Below, in pieces: positions 24,516 through 31,835 of a DNA stretch of 59,665 bases. The notes under the pieces are model-generated. The model was not told where the DNA came from, made no database searches, and saw only the letters and a list, made by a program, of their open reading frames with translations. The position numbers and the translations under genes are program-made. Location: assembly GCF_900114655.1 (NCBI RefSeq), contig NZ_FOTT01000019.1, positions 1 to 59,665 of the forward strand. The letters are read 5' to 3'. Numbering within the stretch: the first letter of the stretch is position 1; the number at the start of each line of letters is the position of its first letter. The stretch is from Candidatus Frackibacter sp. WG13 (GTDB lineage: Bacteria > Bacillota > Halanaerobiia > Halobacteroidales > Acetohalobiaceae).

Positions 24516-26099
24516 ATGAAATTAGACTTAAAATTAAAAGGTGGTTTAGTAGTAGATGGTAGTGGTCAGGATAAATTTGCTGCTGATATCGGAATTAAGG
24601 ATGGGATTATTGTTACTATAGGAAACTTGAGTAAAGATGCAGCAGTAGAGGAGTATGATATTAATGGATTTGTTGTAGCACCAGGTTTTATAGATATCCA
24701 TTCCCATTCTGACTTTTCGTTGCTAGCCAATCCTTTAGCTAGTGGCAAGGTGTACCAAGGGGTAACTACTGAAGTTGTTGGTAATTGTGGTTCATCAGCT
24801 GCTCCTGTAACTGAAGAATCGAAAGGCTCAGTTATCCGTAACTTACAGGAATATAAATTGAATCTAAATTGGAATGACTTTACTGGTTATTTTAAAGAAA
24901 TAAATAGAAAAGGGTGTGCTCTAAATATAGCTTCTTTAGTAGGTCATGGGCTCTTACGCAAATCAGTTATGGGTGATAAGACAGGTGAACCTACTAATAC
25001 GGAATTAAAGAAGATGCAGAAGTTATTGGCGCAAGCCATGGAAGGAGGGGCTTGGGGATTATCTACAGGTTTAATATATCCTCCATCTTCTTATGCAAAG
25101 ACTGATGAATTAATTAAATTATCTAAAGTAGTAGCTGAATATAACGGAATCTATGCTAGTCATATTCGTAATGAAGGTGATAAATTAATCACAGCTGTTG
25201 AAGAAACAATTGAGATTGGTAAGCAAGCAGAAGTAGTTGTTCAGATCTCACATCACAAAACTACCGGCAGGAAGAATTGGGGGAAAGTAAAGAGAACATT
25301 AGAATTAATAGCTAATGCTAATCAAAAGGGGTTAAATATTAACTGTGATGTTTATCCTTATTTAGCTACATCTACTGGTTTAGCAGCTCTTCTGCCACCT
25401 GAAGTAAACAAAGGTGGACGTCGAAAAGTACTAAAAATGCTGCAGGAAGAAGAAACTATAATTAAAATCAGAAAATACTGGCAAAGAGAGAGAAGAGAGA
25501 AGGAGTCATGGGATAAGATATTAATAGCTGAAGTAAGCCAATCTGATAATCAACAATTAATAGGTAAAAGTATACAGCAAATAGCAGAGGAAGAAAGCAG
25601 CCCTCCAGAGGATATAGCTATTAATCTATTAATTGCCGAAGAATTGTCAGTAAGCATGGTTAAATTTTCAATGTTAGAGGCAGACTTAGAAGAAGTAATA
25701 ACTTCTAATTTTAGTATGATCGGTTCTGATGCTTTAACTCGGGTTAAAGATGGGATCTTGGATAAAGGGAAACCACATCCTCGTGCTTATGGAACATTTC
25801 CGAAAGTTATCAAAGAATTTGTGGTTGATAAGGAATTGCTTACTCTAGAAGCAGCAATCAAAAAAATGACTTCTATGCCAGCACAAAAGTTAGGTTTAAG
25901 TGATAGAGGAAAGATAGCCCCTAACTTAATAGCTGATTTAGTTGTTTTTGAATTAAATCAAATCAAGGACCGTTCTACTTACAGCAATCCACATCAGTAT
26001 GCTCAAGGAATAAAACACTTATTAGTTAATGGTCAATTTGTTATCAAAGATTATCAGCAGAATAATAATTTGCCGGGAAAAGTTTTGTGTCCTGTCTAA
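24516..26099 (+). CDS. D-aminoacylase / N-acyl-D-amino-acid deacylase
   Basis: 527 aa. Amidohydrolase-superfamily enzyme: VVAPGFIDIHSHSDFSLL with metal-binding His62 and His64, the Cys-containing GNCGSSAAP near residue 92, HIRNEGD near 215, ISHHKTTGRKNWGK, and the metal Asp in IGSDALTR near 405, ending with a typical beta-sandwich (IAPNLIADLVVFE). The family hydrolyses N-acyl-D-amino acids; some members act on D-amino acid-containing peptides from cell wall. The true substrate is not determined by sequence. Ribosome site GAAAGGAG. Single gene between two terminators. Confidence 0.9.
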   Translation: MKLDLKLKGGLVVDGSGQDKFAADIGIKDGIIVTIGNLSKDAAVEEYDINGFVVAPGFIDIHSHSDFSLLANPLASGKVYQGVTTEVVGNCGSSAAPVTEESKGSVIRNLQEYKLNLNWNDFTGYFKEINRKGCALNIASLVGHGLLRKSVMGDKTGEPTNTELKKMQKLLAQAMEGGAWGLSTGLIYPPSSYAKTDELIKLSKVVAEYNGIYASHIRNEGDKLITAVEETIEIGKQAEVVVQISHHKTTGRKNWGKVKRTLELIANANQKGLNINCDVYPYLATSTGLAALLPPEVNKGGRRKVLKMLQEEETIIKIRKYWQRERREKESWDKILIAEVSQSDNQQLIGKSIQQIAEEESSPPEDIAINLLIAEELSVSMVKFSMLEADLEEVITSNFSMIGSDALTRVKDGILDKGKPHPRAYGTFPKVIKEFVVDKELLTLEAAIKKMTSMPAQKLGLSDRGKIAPNLIADLVVFELNQIKDRSTYSNPHQYAQGIKHLLVNGQFVIKDYQQNNNLPGKVLCPV

Positions 26100-26129
26100 T
26101 ACTTTTTCCTTAAATTACATACAATAAGC

Positions 26130-26158
26130 TTGACATAGAATTATTTCCTTGTTATAAT
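26130..26158 (+). promoter_or_regulatory. Perfect sigma-A promoter of candidate small RNA
   Basis: TTGACA (26130-26135), 17-base spacer, TATAAT (26153-26158). It is the best vegetative promoter match in the window, yet no ORF follows it before a terminator. Confidence 0.85.
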
Positions 26159-26164
26159 GTTTTC

Positions 26165-26255
26165 TGTTATTAGCAATTGTTATATCATTAGAGTGAGCAT
26201 ATTTATATCATTCTGACCATTTAGACTAAAAAATGGAGCAATTGCTCCATTTTTT
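26165..26255 (+). ncRNA. Candidate ~90-nt small RNA or leader RNA
   Basis: Transcription from the perfect promoter at 26130-26158 should start near 26165 and stop at the hairpin AAAAAATGGAGC-AATT-GCTCCATTTTTT (26228-26255). The 90-nt stretch has no ATG and no ribosome site, only short GTG/TTG frames. TAGCAATTGTTA near 26170 shares the CAATTG core with the terminator loop, so the two could pair. It is either an independent sRNA or a terminator-containing leader of the exonuclease gene at 26358. Not 6S RNA (too short) and not a riboswitch class I can name. Confidence 0.6.
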
Positions 26256-26260
26256 GTTTT
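26228..26260 (+). terminator. Intrinsic terminator of candidate small RNA
   Basis: AAAAAATGGAGC pairs with GCTCCATTTTTT around an AATT loop, continuing into GTTTT. Confidence 0.85.
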
Positions 26261-26357
26261 AATTATGGATATAATATATTATAATATAGATTGTAAGAAG
26301 AAGATTTGGCTTTAATTTGCTTCTGATAACTAGAGGCAACCAGGAAGGTGCTAATAG

Positions 26358-27188
26358 ATGGGTTACTTAAACCAGGATGACCTTTATAAGCATAAGCTAG
26401 CTGTTATTTTAGGGCGAGGCAAGAGGCTGAGAAAGATGTTAAAGTCTTTTCCTTCTGAAGCTCAATTTAAAGCGGCTTCATTAAGAAGAATTGGAGAGAT
26501 AATCGGGATTAAAGATTTAGAATCTAAGACTATGCTCCAGTTAGAAAGGTTAGATAAGACTTATAATGAACTAACTACTCCTCAGCATTCAGCTAGATTG
26601 AGTAAGTGTCCTAAAGCAAAGAAGATTATGTGTATAGATACTGAATATTTATGGGGTGATCTAGATTCAATCCAATATGCTATTAAAGGTTATAATGAGT
26701 GGCTAGAGACTGGTATTATCTTTACTAATCAGAGTCTAGCTGATTCTGTATCAATAGAAGATGGAATAGATTTATTAAGAGAAATAATTGATGAGTTTGA
26801 ACCGGATATATTAGTAGGTCATAATTTTAATTGTGATATTACAACTTTAGAAGAAGCTTATGGTAGAGAGATTCCCGAATTACATAATTATGATGATACT
26901 TTATTTATGGTTCGTAAGAGTAATGTAGCAAATATTATTGGAGGAGCCAGTTTAGATAAGATAGTTAAAGAGATATTTAGAGGTTCTAGTATTGGGTTAT
27001 TTGCTGCTTATCAAGATTTAAAATTATTTATTAAGTATGGATTGAAGGATGCATTATATCCTATTTATATTAGAGAATACTTAATAACGGGAGAGATTCC
27101 GTTTGTTGATCCAGAAGTGAAGATAGATAGAATATTAAAAGAGAGTAATTGGGAAGAGGTAGATTTTGACTCTATCTTATTTGATTAA
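26358..27188 (+). CDS. DEDDy-type 3'-5' exonuclease-like protein
   Basis: 276 aa. The N-terminal 90 residues are helical, with an IGEIIGIKD segment reminiscent of a helix-hairpin-helix. Exonuclease motifs follow: Exo I MCIDTEYLWG (DxE) near residue 94, Exo II LVGHNFNCDI near 157, and Exo III YGLKDALYP (YxxxD) near 230. These are the four acidic residues and Tyr of DEDDy DnaQ/PolB-type nucleases. No polymerase domain is present, so it is a stand-alone nuclease whose nucleic-acid target is unknown. It precedes glmU by 22 bases. Ribosome site AGGAAGGTG. Product name from motifs only. Confidence 0.75.
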   Translation: MGYLNQDDLYKHKLAVILGRGKRLRKMLKSFPSEAQFKAASLRRIGEIIGIKDLESKTMLQLERLDKTYNELTTPQHSARLSKCPKAKKIMCIDTEYLWGDLDSIQYAIKGYNEWLETGIIFTNQSLADSVSIEDGIDLLREIIDEFEPDILVGHNFNCDITTLEEAYGREIPELHNYDDTLFMVRKSNVANIIGGASLDKIVKEIFRGSSIGLFAAYQDLKLFIKYGLKDALYPIYIREYLITGEIPFVDPEVKIDRILKESNWEEVDFDSILFD

Positions 27189-27210
27189 TTTTAGAGGGGG
27201 CTTGAGGAGA

Positions 27211-28563
27211 ATGAGTAGACTGGCCACTATTATTTTAGCCGCTGGTAAAGGGACACGGATGAAGTCTGAGCTGCCCAAAGTATTACATGAAGTTTGTGGG
27301 AAATCGATGGTAGAGCATATTATCTCAGCTGCTAGCGTTTTAGAACCATTAAAGAATATAGCTGTTATTGGATATAAAGGTGAGTTAGTTGAGCAAAAGT
27401 TGGAAGACTTAAATGTTAATTTTGCTTATCAAGACCAACAGTTAGGTACCGGTCATGCAGTAATGCAGGCTGAAGAATTATTAAATGAGTTTGTAGGGTC
27501 TGTCTTAGTGTTATGTGGGGATACTCCTTTATTAACCATTAATACTTTACAAGAACTTGTAGATAAACAGCAGAATACAGAAGCAGCTGTTTCTATTTTG
27601 ACGACTGAAGTTAATGACCCCGCTGGATATGGCAGAATTGTTAGAGGGGAAAGAGGAAATGTAGCTAAAATTGTAGAAGATAAAGATGCTACTTTAGAAG
27701 AAAAACAGATTACTGAGGTAAATACAGGAACTTATTGTTTTGACAGTCAGCTTCTATTTGCTGCTTTAGATGAAATTGATGCTGATAATGCGCAAGGAGA
27801 GTATTATTTAACTGATGTAATTGAAGTGCTTAAGAATCAAGGTGAGCAGGTTACTGCAGTAGTCACTGATGACCAAGCAGAGACTTTAGGTGTCAATACT
27901 AGAGTACATTTAGCAAAAGCAGAGAAGATTTTAAGGAAAAGAATCTCAAATTATCATTTAGAATCAGGGGTAACTATTATGGACCCTGAGAATACTTACA
28001 TTGATGAAGGGGTAGAGATTGGTGAAGACACAGTTATTTACCCTTTTACAATTATTGAAGGAGATACTAAGATTGGTGTTCGGTCGATTATTGGGTCACA
28101 GAGTAGAATTGTAGATTCCGAGATAGGCTCTCAGGTTGAAGTTCAGAATTCAGTTATTTTAGAGGCTAAAGTAGGCGATAAGACGAAAGTGGGGCCTTTT
28201 GCTTACCTAAGACCAGGAACCGAATTAGGTCAAGAAGTTAAGGTTGGTGATTTTGTAGAGATTAAGAAAGCTAAAATTGGTAACCAAAGTAAAGTTCCAC
28301 ATTTGAGTTATATTGGTGATGCTGTCATTGGAGAACAGGTTAATATAGGTGCTGGAACTATTACTGCAAACTATGATGGGAAAGAAAAACACCAAACTAA
28401 GATTCAAGATGGTGCATTCATAGGAAGTGACTCAACATTAGTAGCTCCAATTAAGATTGGGCAAGATTCGATTACAGGTGCTGGTTCAGTTGTAACTAAG
28501 GATGTAGATGATGAGGAATTAGTATTGGGAGTGCCGGCTAAAGCAAACAAAAAAGATGATTAA
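27211..28563 (+). CDS. glmU: Bifunctional UDP-GlcNAc pyrophosphorylase / GlcN-1-P acetyltransferase
   Basis: 450 aa from ATG 27211, which gives the expected N-terminus MSRLATIILAAGKGTRMKS; GAGGAG lies upstream, and an in-frame ATG at 27166 would overlap the previous gene. Uridyltransferase domain: LAAGKGTRMKSELPKVLH, QLGTGHAV near 78, GDTPLL near 103. Left-handed beta-helix acetyltransferase domain from about 250, with hexapeptide repeats, PFAYLRPGTELG, HLSYIGDAVIG and GAGTITANYDG. Makes UDP-GlcNAc for the cell wall in the cytoplasm. Position before prs and ctc follows the Bacillus gene order. Confidence 0.97.
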   Translation: MSRLATIILAAGKGTRMKSELPKVLHEVCGKSMVEHIISAASVLEPLKNIAVIGYKGELVEQKLEDLNVNFAYQDQQLGTGHAVMQAEELLNEFVGSVLVLCGDTPLLTINTLQELVDKQQNTEAAVSILTTEVNDPAGYGRIVRGERGNVAKIVEDKDATLEEKQITEVNTGTYCFDSQLLFAALDEIDADNAQGEYYLTDVIEVLKNQGEQVTAVVTDDQAETLGVNTRVHLAKAEKILRKRISNYHLESGVTIMDPENTYIDEGVEIGEDTVIYPFTIIEGDTKIGVRSIIGSQSRIVDSEIGSQVEVQNSVILEAKVGDKTKVGPFAYLRPGTELGQEVKVGDFVEIKKAKIGNQSKVPHLSYIGDAVIGEQVNIGAGTITANYDGKEKHQTKIQDGAFIGSDSTLVAPIKIGQDSITGAGSVVTKDVDDEELVLGVPAKANKKDD

Positions 28564-28645
28564 ATATAAGTAGTATTAAATCTTTTAGTCATTATTTATT
28601 ATAACTATAATTTAGAGGAAAACCAGACAGGAGGGGCCAACTTAA

Positions 28646-29593
28646 ATGGGAATGAATAAAGAAAGGCTAAAGGTATTTACAGGAAATTCTAATCCTGAAT
28701 TGGCCGAAGAAATTTGTGATTATTTAGGGACATCATTAGTCCATTCTAAGGTTTCAAGGTTTAGTGATGGGGAGATAGGCGTAAGTATTGAAGAAAGTAT
28801 TCGTGGTTCAGACGTATTTGTTGTTCAGCCGACTAGTGCACCAGTTAATGAGAATATTATGGAACTATTAATTATGGTGGATGCTTTAAAGAGGGCGTCG
28901 GCTAGAAGTATAACGGCTGTAGTACCTTACTTTGGGTATGCTCGTCAAGATAGAAAAGCAAAGCCGAGAGATCCGATTTCTGCTAAGCTAATTTCAAACT
29001 TATTAGCTTCCGCTGGAGCTGATAGATTGGTCTGTCTTGATCTTCATGCAGCACAGATTCAAGGATTCTTTGATATTCCTGTGGATCATCTATTAGGGGC
29101 ACCCATTTTAGCAGAGTACTTCTTAAATAAAGATCTTGAAGATACTATTGTTGTTGCTCCAGATGTAGGAGCGGTAAAGAGAGCTCGGGATTTTGCGGAA
29201 AGACTTAATACTTCAATTGCAATTATTGATAAGAGAAGACCAAAGCCTAATGTTTCAGAGGTTATGAATATTATTGGGAATGTAAAAGGCAAGAATGTAA
29301 TTCTATTAGATGATATGATCGATACTGCTGGAACAATCACAGAAGCAGGGAGAGTACTGCAAGAAAAAGGTGCTGAAGAAGTCTATGCCTGCTGTACTCA
29401 CCCAGTCTTTTCTGGACCTGCAATTGAAAGATTAGAAAACTCAACGCTAAAAGAGGTGGTAGTAACTAACACTATTGCGTTGTCTGATGAAAAACAGTTG
29501 GACAAGGTTAAGATTTTATCAATTGCACCGCTATTAGGAGAAGCATTAGATAGAATCTTTAAAGATCTGTCAGTTAGTGTTTTATTCGACTAA
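28646..29593 (+). CDS. prs: Ribose-phosphate pyrophosphokinase
   Basis: 315 aa, full length. Features: [47 protein letters not shown] near 99, [17 protein letters not shown] near 132, and the PRPP loop [12 protein letters not shown] near 221. Makes PRPP from ribose-5-phosphate and ATP for purine, pyrimidine, His and Trp synthesis; PRPP is also the PurR effector. Ribosome site CAGGAGGGG. The glmU-prs-ctc-pth order is as in Bacillus. Confidence 0.97.
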   Translation: MGMNKERLKVFTGNSNPELAEEICDYLGTSLVHSKVSRFSDGEIGVSIEESIRGSDVFVVQPTSAPVNENIMELLIMVDALKRASARSITAVVPYFGYARQDRKAKPRDPISAKLISNLLASAGADRLVCLDLHAAQIQGFFDIPVDHLLGAPILAEYFLNKDLEDTIVVAPDVGAVKRARDFAERLNTSIAIIDKRRPKPNVSEVMNIIGNVKGKNVILLDDMIDTAGTITEAGRVLQEKGAEEVYACCTHPVFSGPAIERLENSTLKEVVVTNTIALSDEKQLDKVKILSIAPLLGEALDRIFKDLSVSVLFD

Positions 29594-29597
29594 GATT

Positions 29598-29626
29598 TTG
29601 ATTTTTAATTAAAAAAGTGTTAAAAT
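29598..29626 (+). promoter_or_regulatory. Probable sigma-A promoter before L25/ctc
   Basis: TTGATT (29598-29603), 17 bases, TAAAAT (29621-29626), 41 bases before the L25 start codon. Confidence 0.5.
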
Positions 29627-29666
29627 ATTGATTATGAGAAGAATTTAGTAAAGGAGAGGGTATGTA

Positions 29667-30314
29667 ATGGAACGTTTAGAGCTTGGTGCAGAGGTGAGAA
29701 CTGAAACTGGATCAGGGGTAGCTCGCAGATTAAGAGATGCAGGGTTAGTTCCTGGTGTTGTATATGGTCGTAAAGAAGAAGTAGTTAATCTAAAATTAGA
29801 TTCTGGAGATTTAAAGGAAGTAATAAATGGTAACGCAATAATTGACTTAGATGTAGATGATGAAGTCAAAACAGTAATGGTTAAAGAGGTTCAAAAGGAT
29901 GCTATTACTGGACAGCTATTACATGTAGACTTCCATCAGATTGCTCTTGATGAAGCGATCTCTATTGAAGTACCTGTTACTTTAGAAGGAGTTGCTGCTG
30001 GACAGCGTGAAGGTGGAGTAGTACAGCAAGCACTTAGAGAGATTGAAGTTGAATGTTTACCAACTAATATTCCAGAAGACGTTAAAGTTGATATTAGTGA
30101 ACTTGAAGTAGGTGAATCTTTACATGTTGCAGAATTAGAAACTGAAGAAGATGTAGAGATTGTAACTTCTGGTGACGAAGTAGTAGTAACAGTGGTTGTT
30201 CCTACAGAACTTGAAGTTGAACCAGATGAAGTCGAAGAAGAAGAGATTGAAGAACCAGAAGTTATCGGTGAAGAGCCAGACGAAGAAGAGGAAATCGAAG
30301 AGGAAGAAGAATAA
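29667..30314 (+). CDS. rplY: 50S ribosomal protein L25 / general stress protein Ctc
   Basis: 215 aa, the long CTC type. The N-terminal 5S-rRNA-binding domain (about 1-92: RTETGSGVARRLRDAGLVPGVVYGR) is followed by the TL5/CTC C-terminal domain (VPVTLEGVAAGQREGGVVQQALREIEVECLP). The tail from about 180 is a run of about 35 residues that are mostly Glu/Asp, longer than usual and in keeping with a salt-adapted organism (inference). Binds 5S rRNA in the large subunit. Ribosome site AAAGGAGAG. A terminator lies between it and pth. Confidence 0.95.
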   Translation: MERLELGAEVRTETGSGVARRLRDAGLVPGVVYGRKEEVVNLKLDSGDLKEVINGNAIIDLDVDDEVKTVMVKEVQKDAITGQLLHVDFHQIALDEAISIEVPVTLEGVAAGQREGGVVQQALREIEVECLPTNIPEDVKVDISELEVGESLHVAELETEEDVEIVTSGDEVVVTVVVPTELEVEPDEVEEEEIEEPEVIGEEPDEEEEIEEEEE

Positions 30315-30339
30315 AGAAATTTATAGATTTATTAACGGA

Positions 30340-30370
30340 GGCGTAATCATTAATTTGATTACGTCTTTTC
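30340..30370 (+). terminator. Terminator or attenuator between ctc and pth
   Basis: GGCGTAATCA (30340-30349) pairs with TGATTACGTC (30356-30365), followed by TTTTCTT. It lies 27 bases before the pth start codon, so some read-through is likely. Confidence 0.7.
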
Positions 30371-30396
30371 TTAATTTTAAAAGGAGGAGATTGGTT

Positions 30397-30954
30397 TTGA
30401 AATTAATTATTGGCTTAGGTAATCCAGGCTTTAAATATACTAAGACAAGACATAATGTTGGTTTTAGAGTAATAGATGAATTAGCTAAAAGACATCATGT
30501 AAAAGTTAATAAGAAAGAGAAAGAGGCATTAACCGGTAGTTTTCGATATCAAGGTGAAAAAGTAATCTTAGTTAAGCCGCAGACTTATATGAATAATAGT
30601 GGAGAAGCAGTTGGGAAATTAGCTAGGTGGTATGATATTGAACCAGTAGACATAATCATTATTTATGATGATTTAGATTTAGAAGTAGGAAGGTTACGAA
30701 TTAAAAATGGTGGTGGACATGGTGGACATAATGGAATGAGATCCATCATCAATCATTTAAGTAGCAAGCAGATTGCTCGTATCAAAATTGGTATTGGAAG
30801 GCCACCAGAATATATGACGGTTAGTGACTATGTTTTAGGTAAATTTGATAAAGATAATCGAAAACAAGTTCAGCAGATAATACTAACAGCAGCCAAAGCA
30901 GTCGAAGTAGCATTAGAAGAAGATTTGGAGACTGCTATGAATGAATATAATTAA
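30397..30954 (+). CDS. pth: Peptidyl-tRNA hydrolase
   Basis: 185 aa from TTG 30397, giving the family N-terminus MKLIIGLGNPGFKYTKTRHNVGF; AAGGAGGAG lies 7 bases upstream. Catalytic His is in TRHNVGF (about residue 20); also PQTYMNNSGEAVG near 65, YDDLDLEVGRLR near 91 and GGHGGHNGMRSI near 105. Recycles peptidyl-tRNAs released from stalled ribosomes. In Bacillus it is followed by fin and mfd; here a PrsW-like gene intervenes. Confidence 0.96.
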   Translation: MKLIIGLGNPGFKYTKTRHNVGFRVIDELAKRHHVKVNKKEKEALTGSFRYQGEKVILVKPQTYMNNSGEAVGKLARWYDIEPVDIIIIYDDLDLEVGRLRIKNGGGHGGHNGMRSIINHLSSKQIARIKIGIGRPPEYMTVSDYVLGKFDKDNRKQVQQIILTAAKAVEVALEEDLETAMNEYN

Positions 30955-31133
30955 GTAAATTTTATAATTAAATTCGCACATAATTAATTGATGTAAGTTA
31001 TCGCGGAATTTTTGGCGTTAGCATTAATTATGGAAGAACCTTAATTAAAATCGTTACATATTTCTTTGGCTAATAGCTAATACTTATAATTGAGGTATTA
31101 TCAATAGATATTAGTTAAGGCTGGAGTGGGAGT

Positions 31134-31523
31134 ATGAATATTATTTTAGCGGGATTAATTGCTGCTTTAAGTGCGATGGTGCTTAATAGATATTTAGTAG
31201 AGGAAACTGGAAATGAAGTAATTATCTATTTAGTTCCGTTTATAGAGGAGACTCTTAAAAGCTTTTCAGCTTATTTTTTACGAGCAAATCTCTTCTTAGT
31301 TCATTTATTCTTTGGAATCATTGAAGCTATTTATGATATCTATTCTGCGGAAGATCATGGCTTATTTGCTGGTCTGTCAAGCATCTTAGACCATGCAATC
31401 TTTGGCTATCTAACTTGGTCAGTTTATCTTCAGACTAATGGGATTCTAATCGGTGTCTTAGTTGCTACAGTCTTTCATACTTTGTGGAATTATATGATTC
31501 TAACCAGGATAGGGAGGAATTAA
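31134..31523 (+). CDS. Small PrsW-like membrane protein
   Basis: 129 aa, mostly hydrophobic with about four membrane segments. Motif order resembles PrsW/CPBP-type intramembrane proteases: EETLK near residue 38, FGIIEAIYD near 61, DHAIFGYL near 85 and a C-terminal HTLWN near 119, supplying the paired Glu and His residues. It is much shorter than B. subtilis PrsW (about 218 aa), so it could be a minimal protease or a non-proteolytic relative. It lies between pth and fin, where most relatives have nothing. The next gene, fin, starts 3 bases after its stop, so they are translationally coupled. PrsW cleaves an anti-sigma factor in B. subtilis. Confidence 0.65.
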   Translation: MNIILAGLIAALSAMVLNRYLVEETGNEVIIYLVPFIEETLKSFSAYFLRANLFLVHLFFGIIEAIYDIYSAEDHGLFAGLSSILDHAIFGYLTWSVYLQTNGILIGVLVATVFHTLWNYMILTRIGRN

Positions 31524-31525
31524 TA

Positions 31526-31747
31526 ATGGAATTAATCTATTATTGCAACCAATGTAATAGATTAGTGGATGAATTAGAAGTAGAAAAAATAGATGAGGAA
31601 AAGTTGGGGCTGTCTATCTTGACTTCAGATGAGAAAGAGGATATAATAAAAAGAACGGAAAATAGAATAGAGATAGGGATTATTTGTGATGAATGTGAAA
31701 TCGAAGATGACCTAACCTCTTTGGTTGGTGATAATTTATTACATTAG
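31526..31747 (+). CDS. fin: Anti-sigma-F factor Fin family protein
   Basis: 73 aa from ATG 31526 with GGGAGGAA at 6-base spacing; a longer in-frame start inside the previous gene is not supported. MELIYYCNQCNRLVDELE, then LGLSILTSDEKEDII and IICDECEIEDDL, match Fin (YabK) of B. subtilis (YYCxxCGxxV, LG..LT..E..D.I, ICxxC), including two CxxC zinc-binding pairs. Fin is made in the forespore and inhibits sigma-F to help the switch to sigma-G. Position between pth and mfd is exactly as in Bacillus. Confidence 0.9.
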   Translation: MELIYYCNQCNRLVDELEVEKIDEEKLGLSILTSDEKEDIIKRTENRIEIGIICDECEIEDDLTSLVGDNLLH

Positions 31748-31766
31748 ATTTTTGAGAGGGAATTTT

Positions 31767-31798
31767 AAGGACCTTGGTAGAGGACTAAGGTCCTTTTT
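31767..31798 (+). terminator. Intrinsic terminator after fin
   Basis: AAGGACCTTGGT (31767-31778) pairs with ACTAAGGTCCTT (31784-31795) with one wobble, followed by TTT. Confidence 0.85.
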
Positions 31799-31835
31799 GG
31801 TGTATAATTGATTTATTAAAAGGAGTCAAGATAAA

